Source of the DNA: Diphasiastrum complanatum
Taxonomy: Eukaryota > Streptophyta > Lycopodiopsida > Lycopodiales > Lycopodiaceae
Direction of reading: 5' to 3'
NCBI GenBank assembly: GCA_029204225.1
Contig: CM055094.1
Coordinates: 70,666,252-70,730,251, forward strand
DNA length: 64,000 nt
Part shown: positions 11,207 through 26,039 of the stretch, piece after piece
Layout of the letters: each line of letters opens with the position of its first letter
How positions within the stretch are numbered: the first letter of the stretch is position 1
The notes under the pieces: model-generated
Databases searched by the model: none
Told to the model about the DNA's origin: nothing
The model's input: only the letters and a program-made list of their open reading frames with translations
Made by a program: the position numbers and the translations under genes

Positions 11207-12619
11207 GGTTCCACATGATTTTAGCACCCTGACACGCCAGGGTGCGCTAGCCAGGGGCTGGCGAAAAAGGCGCAGGCGGGCGCCGTGGCACCAGGGGGTA
11301 GGCAGCGCCCAGGTGGCATCGGGCAGTGCCGGTGGCACCAGCGCTAGGTGGGTGGCTATTGTGCCGGTGCCTCAAAAGGCGTTGGGACTTGAGAGGTTTC
11401 CCCAATACGCGCTTAAGTCTAACATTCATCCATCATGCACTTACGTAAAAGCCAACTTAGAAACGTAACAAGCTTAACCATTCAGACTTAAGAAAACTGG
11501 AATCCCGACCAACCCGAAAGTCAACTCAGAATCCGTCTCCAAAAGGTAACCAAAGGCAAAGACAAGCCACACATGAAACCCAAGGCATAGTGGTCACCAA
11601 ACTGACCAATTGGCATAGCGGCAAGCCCCATGTCGATGACAGGAACCCTTAGGCACCGGCGACGCAAAAAGGTTGTAGTAAGGGTCCTTCCACTTGGACC
11701 AATCTCGGAGGCGAAACCGAAATGGTAATCATCCCCAAGGATCAACTTTATTAGATTTGGAAGAGGTTACATTCATACATAGACTGACCGGTCTCGGGGC
11801 CACCAACACGTGCTGGGCATTGTGCCTGGCTCGTGCTGGTAGAGGGAGCTGAGACCTGGCTGTTGAATTCCTGGTGCTGGTTGAGCTGCCCAAGTTTCTG
11901 TCTGCCGGACTCCCCCTATAGTTCTGTTGTGATTCGGTACACCCCCTATGTTCTGAAACATAGTGCTTTCTGGTAAAGCACGCTTTTTAGGACTTAGTTT
12001 TTATTTTGCTGATTAAGCCTGGCAAGCCTTACAGAATCAGCCTGGCTCCCAGACATGGGTCCCGGGAGCCGTCCCGATGGTAGAATCAACTTGCTTCCTG
12101 ACTAGGCCATGACTCGAGCTCCAGAGCTAGCTCATGACTTGTGACTACTTGACTGGCTCACCACAGGTCGGAGGCTCAGTCCTTGACGTTCTAACTTGCT
12201 TTGGGACCTTAGGGAGCGTCACCTCTTAGAGTCTTACAGGGCATGCTAGGTGCATATGAGTCAGCTTTACAACAATGGCACCGGGCAGGCAGCTCCTAAG
12301 TGTCACCGGGCAGGGGTACCAGCGCCAGGAGGGTGGTGCCGGGCAGGCAGGGCCTAGGTGGCGCCGGGCAAGCCCAGGTGGCGCTGGGAACAGGGCAGGT
12401 GGCACTGGGCAACTTCACACCCACCTGCACACATGTGAGTAAGCAGGTGGGTCTAGTTATATATAGGTACTGGTTTATCTCAAAGATTTGCTTATGGGAT
12501 AAACCCTGGTGCCCGACACGTGGCACCAGGGCAACCAGTTCAAAAAAAAAAAAAACTCCCTGTCTGACCCACCCTGACCCGTGCCAGCACCCGTCAGGGT
12601 GCTAAAAATAAGAGGAGCC
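11207..12619 (+). mobile_element. GC-rich Mutator-like non-autonomous element 1
   Basis: The ends are imperfect inverted repeats: GGTTCCACATGATTTTAGC at the left against GGCTCCTCTTATTTTTAGC read inward from the right, both continuing into ACCCTGAC. The flanks GGTTTTTCG (11198-11206) and AGTTTTTTG (12620-12628) look like a 9-bp target duplication with two changes. The right arm of the inverted duplication carries the uninterrupted site. A 9-bp duplication with inverted termini suggests a Mutator-like origin. No transposase is encoded. The interior is rich in GGCACC/GGGCAGG repeats and holds a solo LTR at 11360-12274. The element is a longer relative of the one at 12690-13104. Confidence 0.65.
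11360..12274 (+). repeat. Solo LTR-like insertion inside the Mutator-like element
   Basis: About 915 bases with TGTGCCGG...TTTACAACA ends. Its order of landmarks (CAACTTTATTAGATTTGGAAG then GGTTACATT, a GC-rich block, CTCCCCCTATAG, GGTAAAGCACG, TTTACAACA) matches the LTR pair at 49814-52304, so it is a diverged member of that family. The related element at 12690-13104 lacks it. No clear 5-bp target duplication remains. Confidence 0.6.
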
Positions 12620-12689
12620 AGTTTTTTGTGATAATTACACGGGCCCACAACTACCATTGAATAGGAATAACGAGTGGCGTGTTTGCTTC

Positions 12690-13104
12690 GGTTCCACATA
12701 ATTTTAGCATCCTGATGCGCTAGGGTGCGCCAGCTAGAGGCTGGCCCCAAAGGCGCAGGCAGGCGCTGTGTCGGACGCAGATAGCGTCCAGGTGGCACCG
12801 AGCAAGCCCAGGGGGGTGTCGGGCAATGCCCAGGCGGGTGGCGCCGAGTAGGCAGTGCCCAGATGGCATCGGGAATCGGGCAGGTGGCACTGGGCATCTT
12901 CACACCCATTTGCACACATGTGAGTAAGCAGGTGGGTTCAGTTATATATAGGTACTGATTTATCTCAGAGATTTGCTTATGGGATAAACCCTGGCGCCCG
13001 AAACGTGGCACCAAGGCAACCAGTTAAAAAAAAAAAAAGCCTCCCTGCCTAGCCCACCCTGACGGGTGCCAGCACCCGTCAGGGTGCTAGAAATAAGAGG
13101 AGCC
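12690..13104 (+). mobile_element. GC-rich Mutator-like non-autonomous element 2
   Basis: 415 bases with the same inverted termini as the element at 11207-12619 (GGTTCCACATAATTTTAGC and, inward from the right, GGCTCCTCTTATTTCTAGC). It shares the interior, including CACACATGTGAGTAAGCAGG, TATATATAGGTACTG and an A-run near 13027. It lies between the two members of a 62-bp tandem repeat that is also present, uninterrupted, in the right arm (47169-47296). No target duplication is evident here, unlike copy 1. Confidence 0.6.
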
Positions 13105-13274
13105 ACATATGTCAATCAGGCCCACAACTATCATTAAATAGGAATAAGGAGCGGCGTGTTTCCTTCACATAAGTCACACAAATATTCGCTTATAACAACA
13201 ACGACGCCGCAACACATTTGCTACTACTATAAATAATAAAATTGTATGCGTCTGCGGGGGGTCCTCTCTCTCGC

Positions 13275-13322
13275 TCGGTTTCTTTCTATCTCGCTTCATC
13301 TCTCTCTCTCTCCCTCTCTCAT
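13275..13322 (+). repeat. CT-rich microsatellite tract
   Basis: Interrupted CT repeats upstream of the AP2 exons, matched as a GA tract at 46977-47002 in the right arm. Open frames through it give serine-leucine runs and should not be read as protein. Confidence 0.8.
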
Positions 13323-13436
13323 ATGTTTTCTTCCACGCGAGCTCCGATTTTCATACTTGATATCACACATACCTATATATCGTGCTTCTTCATCGTAAAT
13401 TTTAGTAAGTTTCAACTGCAAAGAAATTATTCTTAG

Positions 13437-14590
13437 GCGATCTCAATCCTCTATGTCGATTTCGCCGGTTACGTGGGCATGAAAATCATGGGCAGCTATG
13501 GAAGGGATGAGTGAGTTTAAAGATGTTTAGCACAGAGAACGAACGGGAAGATGGGAAGTCTGGTATGGAAAGAAAATATGTTCCGCTGGATTACATGAAT
13601 TCTTTGCAAAATGATTAATGTGAGAAATCGATGATATTTGTAAAGCTATTTACATCTAAAGTCTCTTAGAATGAAAGTGATCTCTAGCTATGACCTGGGC
13701 AAATTTGATTGAGGATTCTTAAGTTCTAGTGGTTTTATTTTCTCTACAAAGCTACTTACATACGTTTTCCAATAACAGGATAAAATAAGGCGACGCACCT
13801 TTTGGAGCATTCACTAACTCAAAACAGCTCTTCCTTGGTACGATTTTTGTGACAATGAACTGTAAAGCTTAAGATTATTGTAGGTGCTAACTGGTATGCG
13901 TGCTGGCCCTATGGGCCTCCCGAATGTCTTATGGACTATGGACTAATACAACCTCATTAAAAAACAAGCCCTCGAGGATGCTCGGAAATGATTTATTCTT
14001 GACAGTAATGAGTGCCATATTGCTTTGCAGGTTCCTATGGTTGTGAGATAGCAGCAGCCGGGTTTGTATAAAGTGGTGGCGGTGGTTAACTAGTTTTCAG
14101 TGACTTTATGATTTATGACACCATCCTAAGGATCGTTCACAACTCCATTGGTCCGCTAATGTGTTCCAATTATTTTGTCTCAGGGTTTATGACGGAGCGG
14201 CAATCATGCTTGGTCACACCGAGGAACTTAACCTCCCATTAAAAGACTATGAGTCTGAGAAGCCACTGGTATGGTTCGAGTACAGAGATTTTGATCTTCT
14301 TGGTAGTAATATCGCTCTCTATTGTCTACATTTAAAGTCATCTTTATTATATATAGTGAGTTGTACAGCTAGGTCACTCTATCAAGCGCATTGCTCTCCA
14401 AATGTTTTAACGTGCGTTTAATCTCCCATATGTGAGAAAAAAAAACTGATACTTTATAGTTCTCTGGTGTTGGTGTACATTGGTGAATGCAGTGGGAGAA
14501 ATATGATACTTTTTTAGGATACTTCGGCGGATGAGTCGGAGAACTTCTTGTACGAATTTTGTAGAAGCTGCACCCCGAGTTCAAATGAGT
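13437..14590 (+). pseudogene. AP2-type transcription factor remnant, left copy
   Basis: Four exons with consensus splice sites can be placed at 13437-13510, 13779-13837, 14031-14061 and 14184-14302. A linker-like exon starts at 14518. Joined in phase they give AP2 (AINTEGUMENTA/WRI1-like) landmarks: YVGMKIMGSYGRDE, SKQLFLG, GSYGCEIAAA, VYDGAAIMLGHTEELNLPL, then ILRRMSRR resembling the LRRKSSGFSRG linker after the first AP2 domain. The short exon ending in a YLG-like motif is characteristic of AP2 genes. A TAA replaces CAA of the other copy at the start of exon 2, so this copy is dead. No second AP2 domain or upstream exons are visible. The partner is at 45650-46860 on the minus strand. Confidence 0.6.
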
Positions 14591-14898
14591 AGACATTTCA
14601 GATACCTTTGATTTTGTTGATATACACACACATACACAAATAAATATATAAATATATATTATATAGACACAAAAGTACATACACACACACATTCACACAC
14701 ATTTTACAAACACACACAGACTTACCAAAAAAGAACATTGTCGGCCGAGATACTGCTTCGAATCATTCTAGTGGTATTCAAAAGTATGGCTGCATTTGGC
14801 TTGTTGTTACGTCTATTCACATCAGCTTGAAACAAAAAAATAGTGCATGAGTTTGAATTAACATATAAAGCATTTGAGGATCTAATGGCAAGACAAAT

Positions 14899-15537
14899 TG
14901 TCAAAGATTCAACTAGTTTGATCATATTTGCTATATTTCCATATTTGGCATATTGAGGTCAACTTTGTTTCTGGACTTAGAGATTGACTTTTCAAAGTTC
15001 ATTAGTCTTTGAATAAACACTTTTTGAAAGTGTGGGAAAGTTAGAATGCGCGTCTGAGTAGATTCAAATTTGAATGCTGGGTACTTTGAATCTAGACCCA
15101 AAAATAGTAGGGTTAGCATTTTGGAGGAAAAGCCAAATGGCCAAATAGGCCTTGGACCTATTATAAAATTATGTAACTCGTGGAGAGACATATCTTCTCT
15201 CTTCTCTATCTCATTTCATGCTTATACATGGTTCTCTTGGGTTCTACCATCCATTGGTGCACTATAGTTGTGATTGCATGCAATTCCATGTGTAGAATGA
15301 TCTACGTTTGTTATTTTTGGATCCACACGTGTGAGATACAGTAGCTTGCTGGTTTTCTATGGACAAAAATAGTACTTTATCATTTGATTCATGTTTGATC
15401 AAGTTCTATTAGAGTTTGCATCTCATTTTGTGTGTAGATGCTGATTTTTCCATATTGGTGAGATTCGTAGTGTATTTTTCTTTCTAACCATAGATCTTTC
15501 AAGTGGATTGGATCATAATGATCTGAAATCCTTCACA
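14899..15537 (+). repeat. 5' LTR of family A copia copy 3
   Basis: About 639 bases, TGTCAAAG...CTTCACA, plus orientation. It is collinear with the LTRs at 2157-2711 and 7404-8034 when those are reverse complemented, and it is followed directly by a primer binding site. It abuts the AT/CA-rich end of the inverted duplication's left arm. Confidence 0.8.
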
Positions 15538-15549
15538 TGGTATTAGAGC
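15538..15549 (+). other. Primer binding site, initiator tRNA-Met type
   Basis: TGGTATTAGAGC, one change from the canonical TGGTATCAGAGC, immediately after the LTR. It confirms plus orientation for this copy. Confidence 0.8.
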
Positions 15550-16113
15550 TTGTGTTTCAATTTATGAAAGAGAAAATCAGATCTATCAATGATTTGGTAG
15601 AGATACCAAGGCTAGAACATGCTAGAGGGGATTCTACACCAAAATTGAGTTCTTTGCTTTTGTAGATTGGAGCTTTTGTAGATAAAAATCCTATATAGGT
15701 TTACAAACTTGATCAATTTTGATTTTTAATTTCACATACTGGATTTGGCCGATTTTTTGATCATTGGATCAGCTTAGTGGTGGCTAATAGATTGCATATC
15801 AAATTTTCAACATTTGCATATAGATTTGGAATAGTCAATTTTTTGTGATTTTGTCAAAACCCTAATTTTTATTGGATCTCTAGATAGTGAGGTTGATGGA
15901 CATTTGAGTGTGTTGCAGTCTTAGGAAGTGGCAAAAGTCATTAGACTGAGGATAGATCATAGATTGATCAAGATTCCATGATTCTATGTGTTGATTTGCT
16001 TGGTATAACTGGTAGAAGAGAATTTTTGAGATAGTTTCAAATTTTTGTGTTGTTGTTCAAACGAGTGCTTTGTGCATTAAACAGGTTGAAAAAGAAGATC
16101 AGGTCATTGCTAC

Positions 16114-16965
16114 ATGGCAACCTCAATTGGACTCATGTTGGAAGCCAATGATAGGCTTACCTCGAGTAACTATTCATTGTGGAAAGTGAGGATGGAATTA
16201 CTTCTTGAGATGAATGATATTTTAGATATTGTTGTAGGTTTGGAGAAGAGACCAGCAACACAACAAGATCAAGTGAGGTATGAAAAGAGGCTATAGATGA
16301 TAAAGATGAATGTTACCAATGAGCTTCTCAAGGAAGGTGGTAAGTGCACATCATCTTTGAAAGCTTGGGATTCATTGAAGAAGCTTTATGAATCCAAGTC
16401 TACTTCTAAAGTGTTGACTCTAAGAAGGCAAATCTTTTCTTGTTTGAAAAAGAATGAAGAAAGTCCAAGTACTTTTGTTTTGAGGATGAAAGCATTGAAT
16501 GATGAGTTGGCTTGCATTGCTAAAAGTTTTAAGGAGGGAGAGCTTATTTAAGTGATTCTAAATGGCTTGTTGGATGATCATGCTAACATTGCTCAAAGTA
16601 TTGCTATTCAAAAGACTTTTCCAAGTTTGATGGATCTTCAAGAGATCTTGATCAATAAAGAATATAGGCATCAAGCAAGAGGTGGATCTACATCGATACT
16701 TCAAGAGGATGCTATGTTCACAAAGGGCCAATTCAAGGGCAAAATGAAAAGCAAATTGTCTAAAGGGCAAGATCAAGTGGATGTTTTTTCAAGTGGAAAA
16801 AAGAAGGATAGATAGAAGATCAAGTGCCTCTCTTGTGGCATCAAAGGACACTTTGCAAGTGAGTGCTACAAGAAGAGGTAATCTTACTCTTGATGAGGAT
16901 GGTTTGGATGTTCAAGATGCAAATGATGATGCTTTTGTGATGTCTTCATGTATGGAACGTCCTTG
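16114..16965 (+). pseudogene. Copia gag, family A copy 3
   Basis: The reading begins at ATG 16114 (MATSIGLMLEANDRLTSSNY) after a leader of about 560 bases. It continues in one frame to about 16870 through stops at 16294-16296, 16549-16551 and 16813-16815. Recognisable gag blocks are KLYESKSTSKVLTLRRQIFS and the zinc knuckle CLSCGIKGHFASEC. A small deletion after the knuckle shifts the frame into GNLTLDEDGLDVQDANDDAF. It ends abruptly near 16963 at MSSCM, where a reversed gag of a different copia family begins. Protease, integrase and reverse transcriptase are missing. Confidence 0.85.
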
Positions 16966-17369
16966 AATCTTCTTACATAGGAGGCGATTGAATCACATTC
17001 TACTATTGCCATATGTGTCAGCTCTTTCTGCAAAATGATCCTGGAGGTCACTCCCACTCCATGATAGAGATTATGCAAAGTCTTTTAAACATCTTTGGGC
17101 GTTTTCACGTCTCTGACCTATGCACTGGCTGTATCTCCCAGATATAGGCAAATGATCAAGCGATCCTGCTTCATTCTCTCTTTGAACGATCTCCTTCTCT
17201 CCGCTATGTTAATTGAGGTTTCTCCTTCAACGATCGGTCCTGTCTCGATGCCTGAGACAATATCCTAGAGCCCCTTCTCATCTAGGATTAGTTGTATCTT
17301 CCATGACCATACATCATAGTTATCTTCTTTCAGCTTTTCACTCTGCTATGTCTCCTGCGTTTGAGCCAT
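16963..17369 (-). pseudogene. Copia gag N-terminal fragment, family B copy 1
   Basis: From ATG at 17369 on the minus strand the frame reads MAQTQET, a stop, then KLKEDNYDVWSWKIQLIL and, further on, ERMKQDRLIICLYLGD. These are hallmarks of the UBN2/DUF4219-type gag of copia elements (NYxxWxxxM followed by the A-x-IxxxL segment). At least three in-frame stops are present. It is truncated at its C-terminal side where it meets the family A gag. It resembles the gag at 20.9-21.7 kb in type but not closely. Confidence 0.7.
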
Positions 17370-17399
17370 CTTCTTGACGCCACACTACTTTTGACCTTT

Positions 17400-18450
17400 T
17401 TGTTGATTTGATAGCTGTGATAATGATCAATCTTCACAAAAGATTGTTCCATACTCAATCCGAGCAAAATAGAGTAAAAGCTTTTATGAAGTATAGCACA
17501 TGTTTAGTGGGCCCATAACCATTGTGTTTTAAGCATGCATTGACGAACTAATGATGCAACCAAACGACACATCCAATAAGCATAGTCAAGCATCAATCTA
17601 TACAATCCACACAACGGAAGACATGTAATCTCCGTACAACATTTGTCCACTACTCAACATGAAGCATGTCTAGACTGCCACAACATCACACATTTATCTA
17701 CTAGCTATCACGACCCTATTACTCGCATATTTCTAGCCTAAACATAATCAAATTAACTACCTAACTGCCAACCATCTGATATGTCAACTGACCCTGAAAC
17801 TACTCTTGCCTAAAGTTAATCTAACAGAAAAACTGTTCATTCATCTATGGCATTAACAGAAGCGAGCTTGAACATTGAGTTCTGAGGCGTGAAGGTGCAT
17901 TCCCATAAATAAGGGACACTAAAAGAATCACTCCGATAACAATTTTCGTGTTTCGTAGAGAAATTGGAAATCTATAAGAATGGGGTGGTTGCCTTTGTTG
18001 CTGAAGGAATTAGATGAGAATTGCCCTGGCTGCAACACTGCATATTTGAGAGAGCCTAGCGGCTGCCCACCTAAATTGGCACTTCTTGCTGTCGGCCTCC
18101 TTTGCACAGTGTTATATCCTTGTTTCTAGAATATTAATATCCTATAGAATGATATATCACCATAATTTTCTTCTTTTTCTTTATCAAATGAATGATATCA
18201 CTATGACATCACATCACACTGCCTACAACTACAGCGACAGCCACATGCTACAAGCACAGAGCGTTCACACCAGTGTTGGGCAGGTATCACGGTATTGAAG
18301 GTATTTAAAAAATTTAATACTAGTAGGGTATTAACATAAGGAGGTATAGGAGTTGTAGACTGGTATAGACCAAGTTGATATCAAAAGGGTGATACCATCC
18401 GATTTTCCACCCAAGTATTAATATGTACGAATTCCTAAAAACAATCATTT
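17400..18450. other. Intergenic DNA with one repeat block
   Basis: No gene recognised. The segment 17490-17770 is repeated in reverse complement at 54800-55110 (shared ATGTCTAGACTGCCACA and ATTAATTTGATTATGTTTAGG landmarks), so it is a dispersed repeat of unknown type. Adjacent sequence near 18100-18300 has only short ORFs. Confidence 0.5.
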
Positions 18451-18452
18451 TA

Positions 18453-19066
18453 AAGAGTAATATCATAATTTAAGATATCAAAAATTTGTGATTTCTCTTG
18501 CTCGGTCAAAATGTCAAAAAGGGCACACAATCGAGAAACATGTGCTCCAACGCTAGAAAATTTTTGATGCTTAATCCATCTCAAAAAAGCCTTGTAGGTA
18601 ATAACACCGAAGCAAACTGGATTACCGGCGAGTGCGTCCAATATGTAACCAAAATTTTGGACTGAAATTGTGGCATCTGCATCCGTCAAAAATATTGTTT
18701 GGTTCGCATATTTACATAACAGTTTAAATGTTGTATCGCGGATCATTGAAATTTTGTATCCCTTCGTGGGTACGAAACAATTGCTTAAGAAGTGGGCTGT
18801 TTTATCCACTGAGTCTTTGTTGGTTGAAACCATCTTCCCATCCAAAGGTAACCCAAGGGCTGTGCAGAACAGGTCTTCAGTGATAGTGAAGAATTGGCCT
18901 TGCACATGAACTTTGAAGTCCACCTCAGAGATTGATTGGATGGAGTTCACAAATTCCGTGCTGACTTCAGAGAGGATGATTGAGGGGTCCACTTTCAGAT
19001 CATCCAACCTGCATTGATCCAAATAAGACTGGATGAATGCCAGGCGGATTCCTGCACGTGCTTTCT
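18453..19066 (-). CDS. Unidentified plant exon, possibly mobile-domain protein
   Basis: On the minus strand an open frame of about 200 codons follows a good acceptor (CATTTAG at about 19067-19073) and ends at a stop at 18450-18452. No ATG opens it: the frame goes back to the acceptor through KARAGIRLAFIQSYLDQC. The text FTITEDLFCTALGLPLDG near one third of its length resembles the FSPEAINxLLGLP block of the 'putative plant transposon protein' family (Pfam Transposase_32) and plant mobile-domain proteins. That is a weak, by-eye similarity. It is one of the longest undamaged frames in the window. It could be a gene-derived exon or part of an unrecognised element. Confidence 0.35.
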
Positions 19067-19398
19067 AAATGATAGTAGAATTAGAACTTGATCCAGAAAG
19101 CCATTGGTTGAATGTTTGACAACAGCTCCGTAGATCGCAAAAGTTCGTATGAGAGTGCTTTGATCGCAAAGAGAATGAGTGCAGGAAAGCATGTAATTGC
19201 AGGAAGAAAGTGTAAGGAAGAAAATGGAAAATAACTATGTTATACAGTAGCGGTGTGGAAGGATGATGACATGGCATGGTGACATGACATCTGTCACTTC
19301 CATTTATGGAGGACGTGCATGGCTCAGTGTTTGAAACTATAATTTGACACATCGATCTTTAATGACGGCAGACCGTTTGTGAAAAGAAGAGAATTAAA

Positions 19399-19611
19399 TT
19401 AAGAAGAAACAATATCTGTTTTGATATGTGAGCGTACACACATGTGAAAAATGATGATCACGTGGCCATCATCTTTAATGGAGGAATACAAAAAGTAGGT
19501 GGAGAGATTCTTGAGAGATCTGCCTGGCACAAACCTTGCTGGCGCTCTTCGTTCTCTTGTTGATCTTCTAGAAGATCCTTTCAAAACTGCAATGCTCTTG
19601 CCTTTATCCAT
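19399..19611 (-). other. Short basic ORF of unknown nature
   Basis: A 70-residue frame beginning MDKGKSIAVLKGSSRRST with an arginine-rich stretch (RRSTRERRAPARF). Similar basic segments occur at the start of plant transposon-associated proteins and between integrase and reverse transcriptase of copia. It lies between the exon at 18453-19066 and the family B integrase, all on the minus strand. It could belong to either. Confidence 0.25.
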
Positions 19612-19714
19612 TCTGCTAGGTCCGAAACCATTTTGGTTTGGTGTTGTAGCAGTGGGCTGGCATGCGAATCTTTTTTCGTTTGTCGACTATGACTCGAACA
19701 TCTGAATGAGTCCT

Positions 19715-21690
19715 TGATCATTTCAAAAATCAGTAAATCGGTTTGAGATGTATTCTCCACCCCGATCTGTACTGATCTGCTTGACCTTATTTCCCGTGCA
19801 TTTTTCTACACAATTCACATACTCTATGAACTTGTTGAATGCATTTGATCTATTGTGAATGAAGTAGACTCTGACAAACTTATTGTAATCATCAATAAAG
19901 GTGATATAGTATTTTGAGACTCCTACTGAGATCACGTTGAAAGGTCCACAGATGTCTGAATGTACTAGCTCCAGAGTCTTTGTCATTCTGTAGGAGTCCT
20001 TGATAGAAGGAGTACATGACATCTTACCTTTTTATACATGCATCACAAGTCATTGAACTGGTTGCATTCGAGATGCTCACCCTTGTGATTGCTCCATGAT
20101 GGCTTACTTGATACAGTGCCATTGAATTCATATGACATAGTCTCCTGTGCCATAGAGTATCTGACGAATCATCATGGGTTGATGTACTTGATCTGTAGGT
20201 AGGTGTACCCTTCGGTGATACATGTTGTCTTTTCTTCTAACTTGAGTAATCAGTGGATGGGTGTTTGCATCAACGACATTGCATGCTTCATCTGAGAACG
20301 TTACACACATCCCTGCATCAACTATTCTTGCAACTGATAGCAAGTCCTGTTGTAGTGTAGGTACAAACAGATTGTCTTCGAGTTGTATGTCTCTGTTGTT
20401 TGTGTTGAGCCATAGCGAACCAGGGCCATTGACTTGATGCTTTGATCCATCTCCAAGAATGATAAATCTTGATGGATCTGCACTCCGAAAGTCAGACATT
20501 ATTCATCTTGATGTAACAAAGTGTGAGGTTGCTCCTGAATTAAGGATTACCTCCTATGTGTCAGGTGTCGACACTGCACACATGTCTGCACAGATGTAGG
20601 CTATCAAATTTCCATGATTCGATCTTTCTTCACCCATCTTCAAGCTTTTTGGCTCTTCAACGTAGGACGCACTATTATTGTTCTCCCGTTTGCTTTGAGC
20701 TTGTTTGTTTCTTGGGTTCTAGTGGTAGTCCATGGCTGCATGACTCTTCTTGTGACAGTGGATACACTCATTTTTTGGATTTACCAACAGAATCGACAAT
20801 ATGTCCTTCACGTTCGCAACTCACGCATATCTTCTTGTATCCATTCAGTTGTTTCAGCTTTTCTTTGTTCTTCCATTTGCCTCTACTGGCTCCTTATGCT
20901 TGCTAATCTCGATCCTGCCTTTGGTCTGACTCCCTCTTAGACTTGAATTGCTTCTTAGTCTTTTCTTTGTTGCTGTAGAGAGCTTGGTAAGAAGCATCCT
21001 TGTGATCAAGGTGCTCACAAGCTTCGACTTTTTCTTGAATCTCAATCACTGCCATTTCGAGTGTCATAGCTGGATCCTTTGCTAGCAGTGTTCAGGTTGT
21101 CTGGAAGGATCTTGGTAAAGCTCTTAACAAATAGGTAAGCTGCTTCTCTGCTGATACTGCATTCTCTGCTCTGGAATTGTGTAATCAAAGGAACAAATCC
21201 TTCATCTTTCTGATAAAGGAGATGAGGCCTTTGCAATTCCATTGCAGATTTGTTAGCTGATCTTCAAGAAGCATGATCTAACTGTGTGATTTTGTCTGAA
21301 ATCTTGTGAGTAAAGTATCCCACATCTCTCTTGCATTGGAGAGTATAGCCAGATCAAGAATTAGGCTATCCTCGATGGATGATGACAACATGGCTACTGC
21401 CTTATCATTCTTCTCTCTCCATTCATGTAGCTCCTTGCCTGTAGTTGTAGGCATCTCCTCGGTGCCATCTACCCAGGGAAATAATCCTTCTCCCTTAAGT
21501 ATAAGAGAGGTCTTGGCCTTCTAAGCTAGGAAATTAGATCCTGATGAGTCGAGGATTATGCAGATCTTTGATTGTATACTGCTTATTGAAGCAATTGTTG
21601 TAGATCGTGTTCTCACTTGTTAATGGTTCTTTGTCTTGAATGCTTTGCCTCCTGGATCTAATAGCTTTGTGGCTATGTCAGACCATAACA
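19715..21690 (-). pseudogene. Copia gag-protease-integrase fragment, family B copy 2
   Basis: In minus-strand order: a UBN2-type gag (about 21600-20900, with EMWDTLLTRFQTKS and QLTNLQWN segments); two adjacent knuckle-like motifs near 20830-20730 (CVSCEREGHIVD and CIHCHKKSH); protease near 20550, where the active site reads NSGATSHF instead of DSGASSHM; a GSLWLNTNN/FVPTLQQDLLSV block at 20499-20128; and the integrase start (ELVHSDICGPFN, STDRGGEYISNRF) at 20022-19723. Reverse transcriptase is absent. Loss of the protease aspartate, frameshifts and stops make it inactive. Confidence 0.75.
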
Positions 21691-21691
21691 A

Positions 21692-22380
21692 GCTCTGATA
21701 CCACTGAAGCAAAAATATCAATCAAGCTCTGTAACAAAACAAAACGAACCGAAACTTAAACGAGCTCTAATATTGTTGAAGCAAAATAATTGCAAAGCAA
21801 AGCGAAATCAATTCGGATGGAGTTTGGATATGATTGCTGGTCACTGCCTGCTATATCATTTCTACAATCCTCTCGAATGTAGACAGGCACTGCTGACCTA
21901 TGTTATAAATTAATTCAGCATTCAACAAGATTGAACTAGTGTGCAGAATTGATAAAACAAGTGAATGAGATACACGAACAATAGCAGACAATAATTCATT
22001 CGAGATCAGACAAAATTTAGAATGATATGTGCATAACACCTACAACATCATCTATTGATACTCTTGATGTCGAGCACTGTGTGACAGACCCACACAGCGC
22101 ATTGGCATGAGAGAAGCGGTGTTCTCCCACGAGTAGTGTCTTGCTTGCTAGCGAAGTTCTTGGATCTCTAGGGATCTTGCTTATAAATTGTCTCGCTCAC
22201 TGGCAAAATTTTCTATTCTGTATATTGTCTATCTGTGTCTGTATATATTTTATGCATCTAGCAATTGCATATATTCAGAGTGACATTCCTGATTAGATAG
22301 ATTAAACAATCTATAACTAATCACGGATTACAAGAGCGGTGGATTAGGCACATCCTAATGCTCTTTTGCTGACGTCACCA
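21692..22380 (-). repeat. Primer site and 5' LTR of family B copia copy 2
   Basis: GCTCTGATACCA at 21692-21703 is the reverse complement of the initiator tRNA-Met primer site. The LTR therefore starts at about 21705 (TGAAGCAAAAATATC) and runs rightwards on the plus strand. A second, decayed primer-like AGCTCTAATATTG at about 21763 suggests a small internal duplication. The far edge near 22380 is a guess because no second LTR is present. Confidence 0.5.
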
Positions 22381-22399
22381 TATCATATCATGGATTTGT

Positions 22400-26030
<3,631 letters not shown>

Positions 26031-26039
26031 TATATGTGT

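Larger units (their letters stand above)
10440..14720 (+). repeat. Left arm of a large interrupted inverted duplication
   Basis: Segments 10440-10600, 10625-11206 and 13105-14720 match, in reverse complement, 54165-54335, 47340-47815 and 45710-47215 plus 44370-44482. Shared landmarks are the doublet around TCCAGAATCTGGAGT, the CT-rich tract, the AP2 exons and the CA/TA-rich tail. The left arm is interrupted by a SINE (10978-11061) and two GC-rich DNA elements (11207-12619, 12690-13104) that the right arm lacks. The right arm serves as the pre-insertion reference. Confidence 0.8.

Noticed and set aside
11247-12605. Open frames on both strands in the GC-rich elements
   Set aside because: They follow simple GGCACC/GGGCAGG repetition and cross element boundaries; no protein family pattern.
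13242-13436. Possible ATG and signal-peptide-like start upstream of the left AP2 exons
   Set aside because: The hydrophobic run comes from the CT-rich tract and the frame stops before the exon at 13437. In the right copy the frame stays open, but the tract length differs, so no start was assigned.
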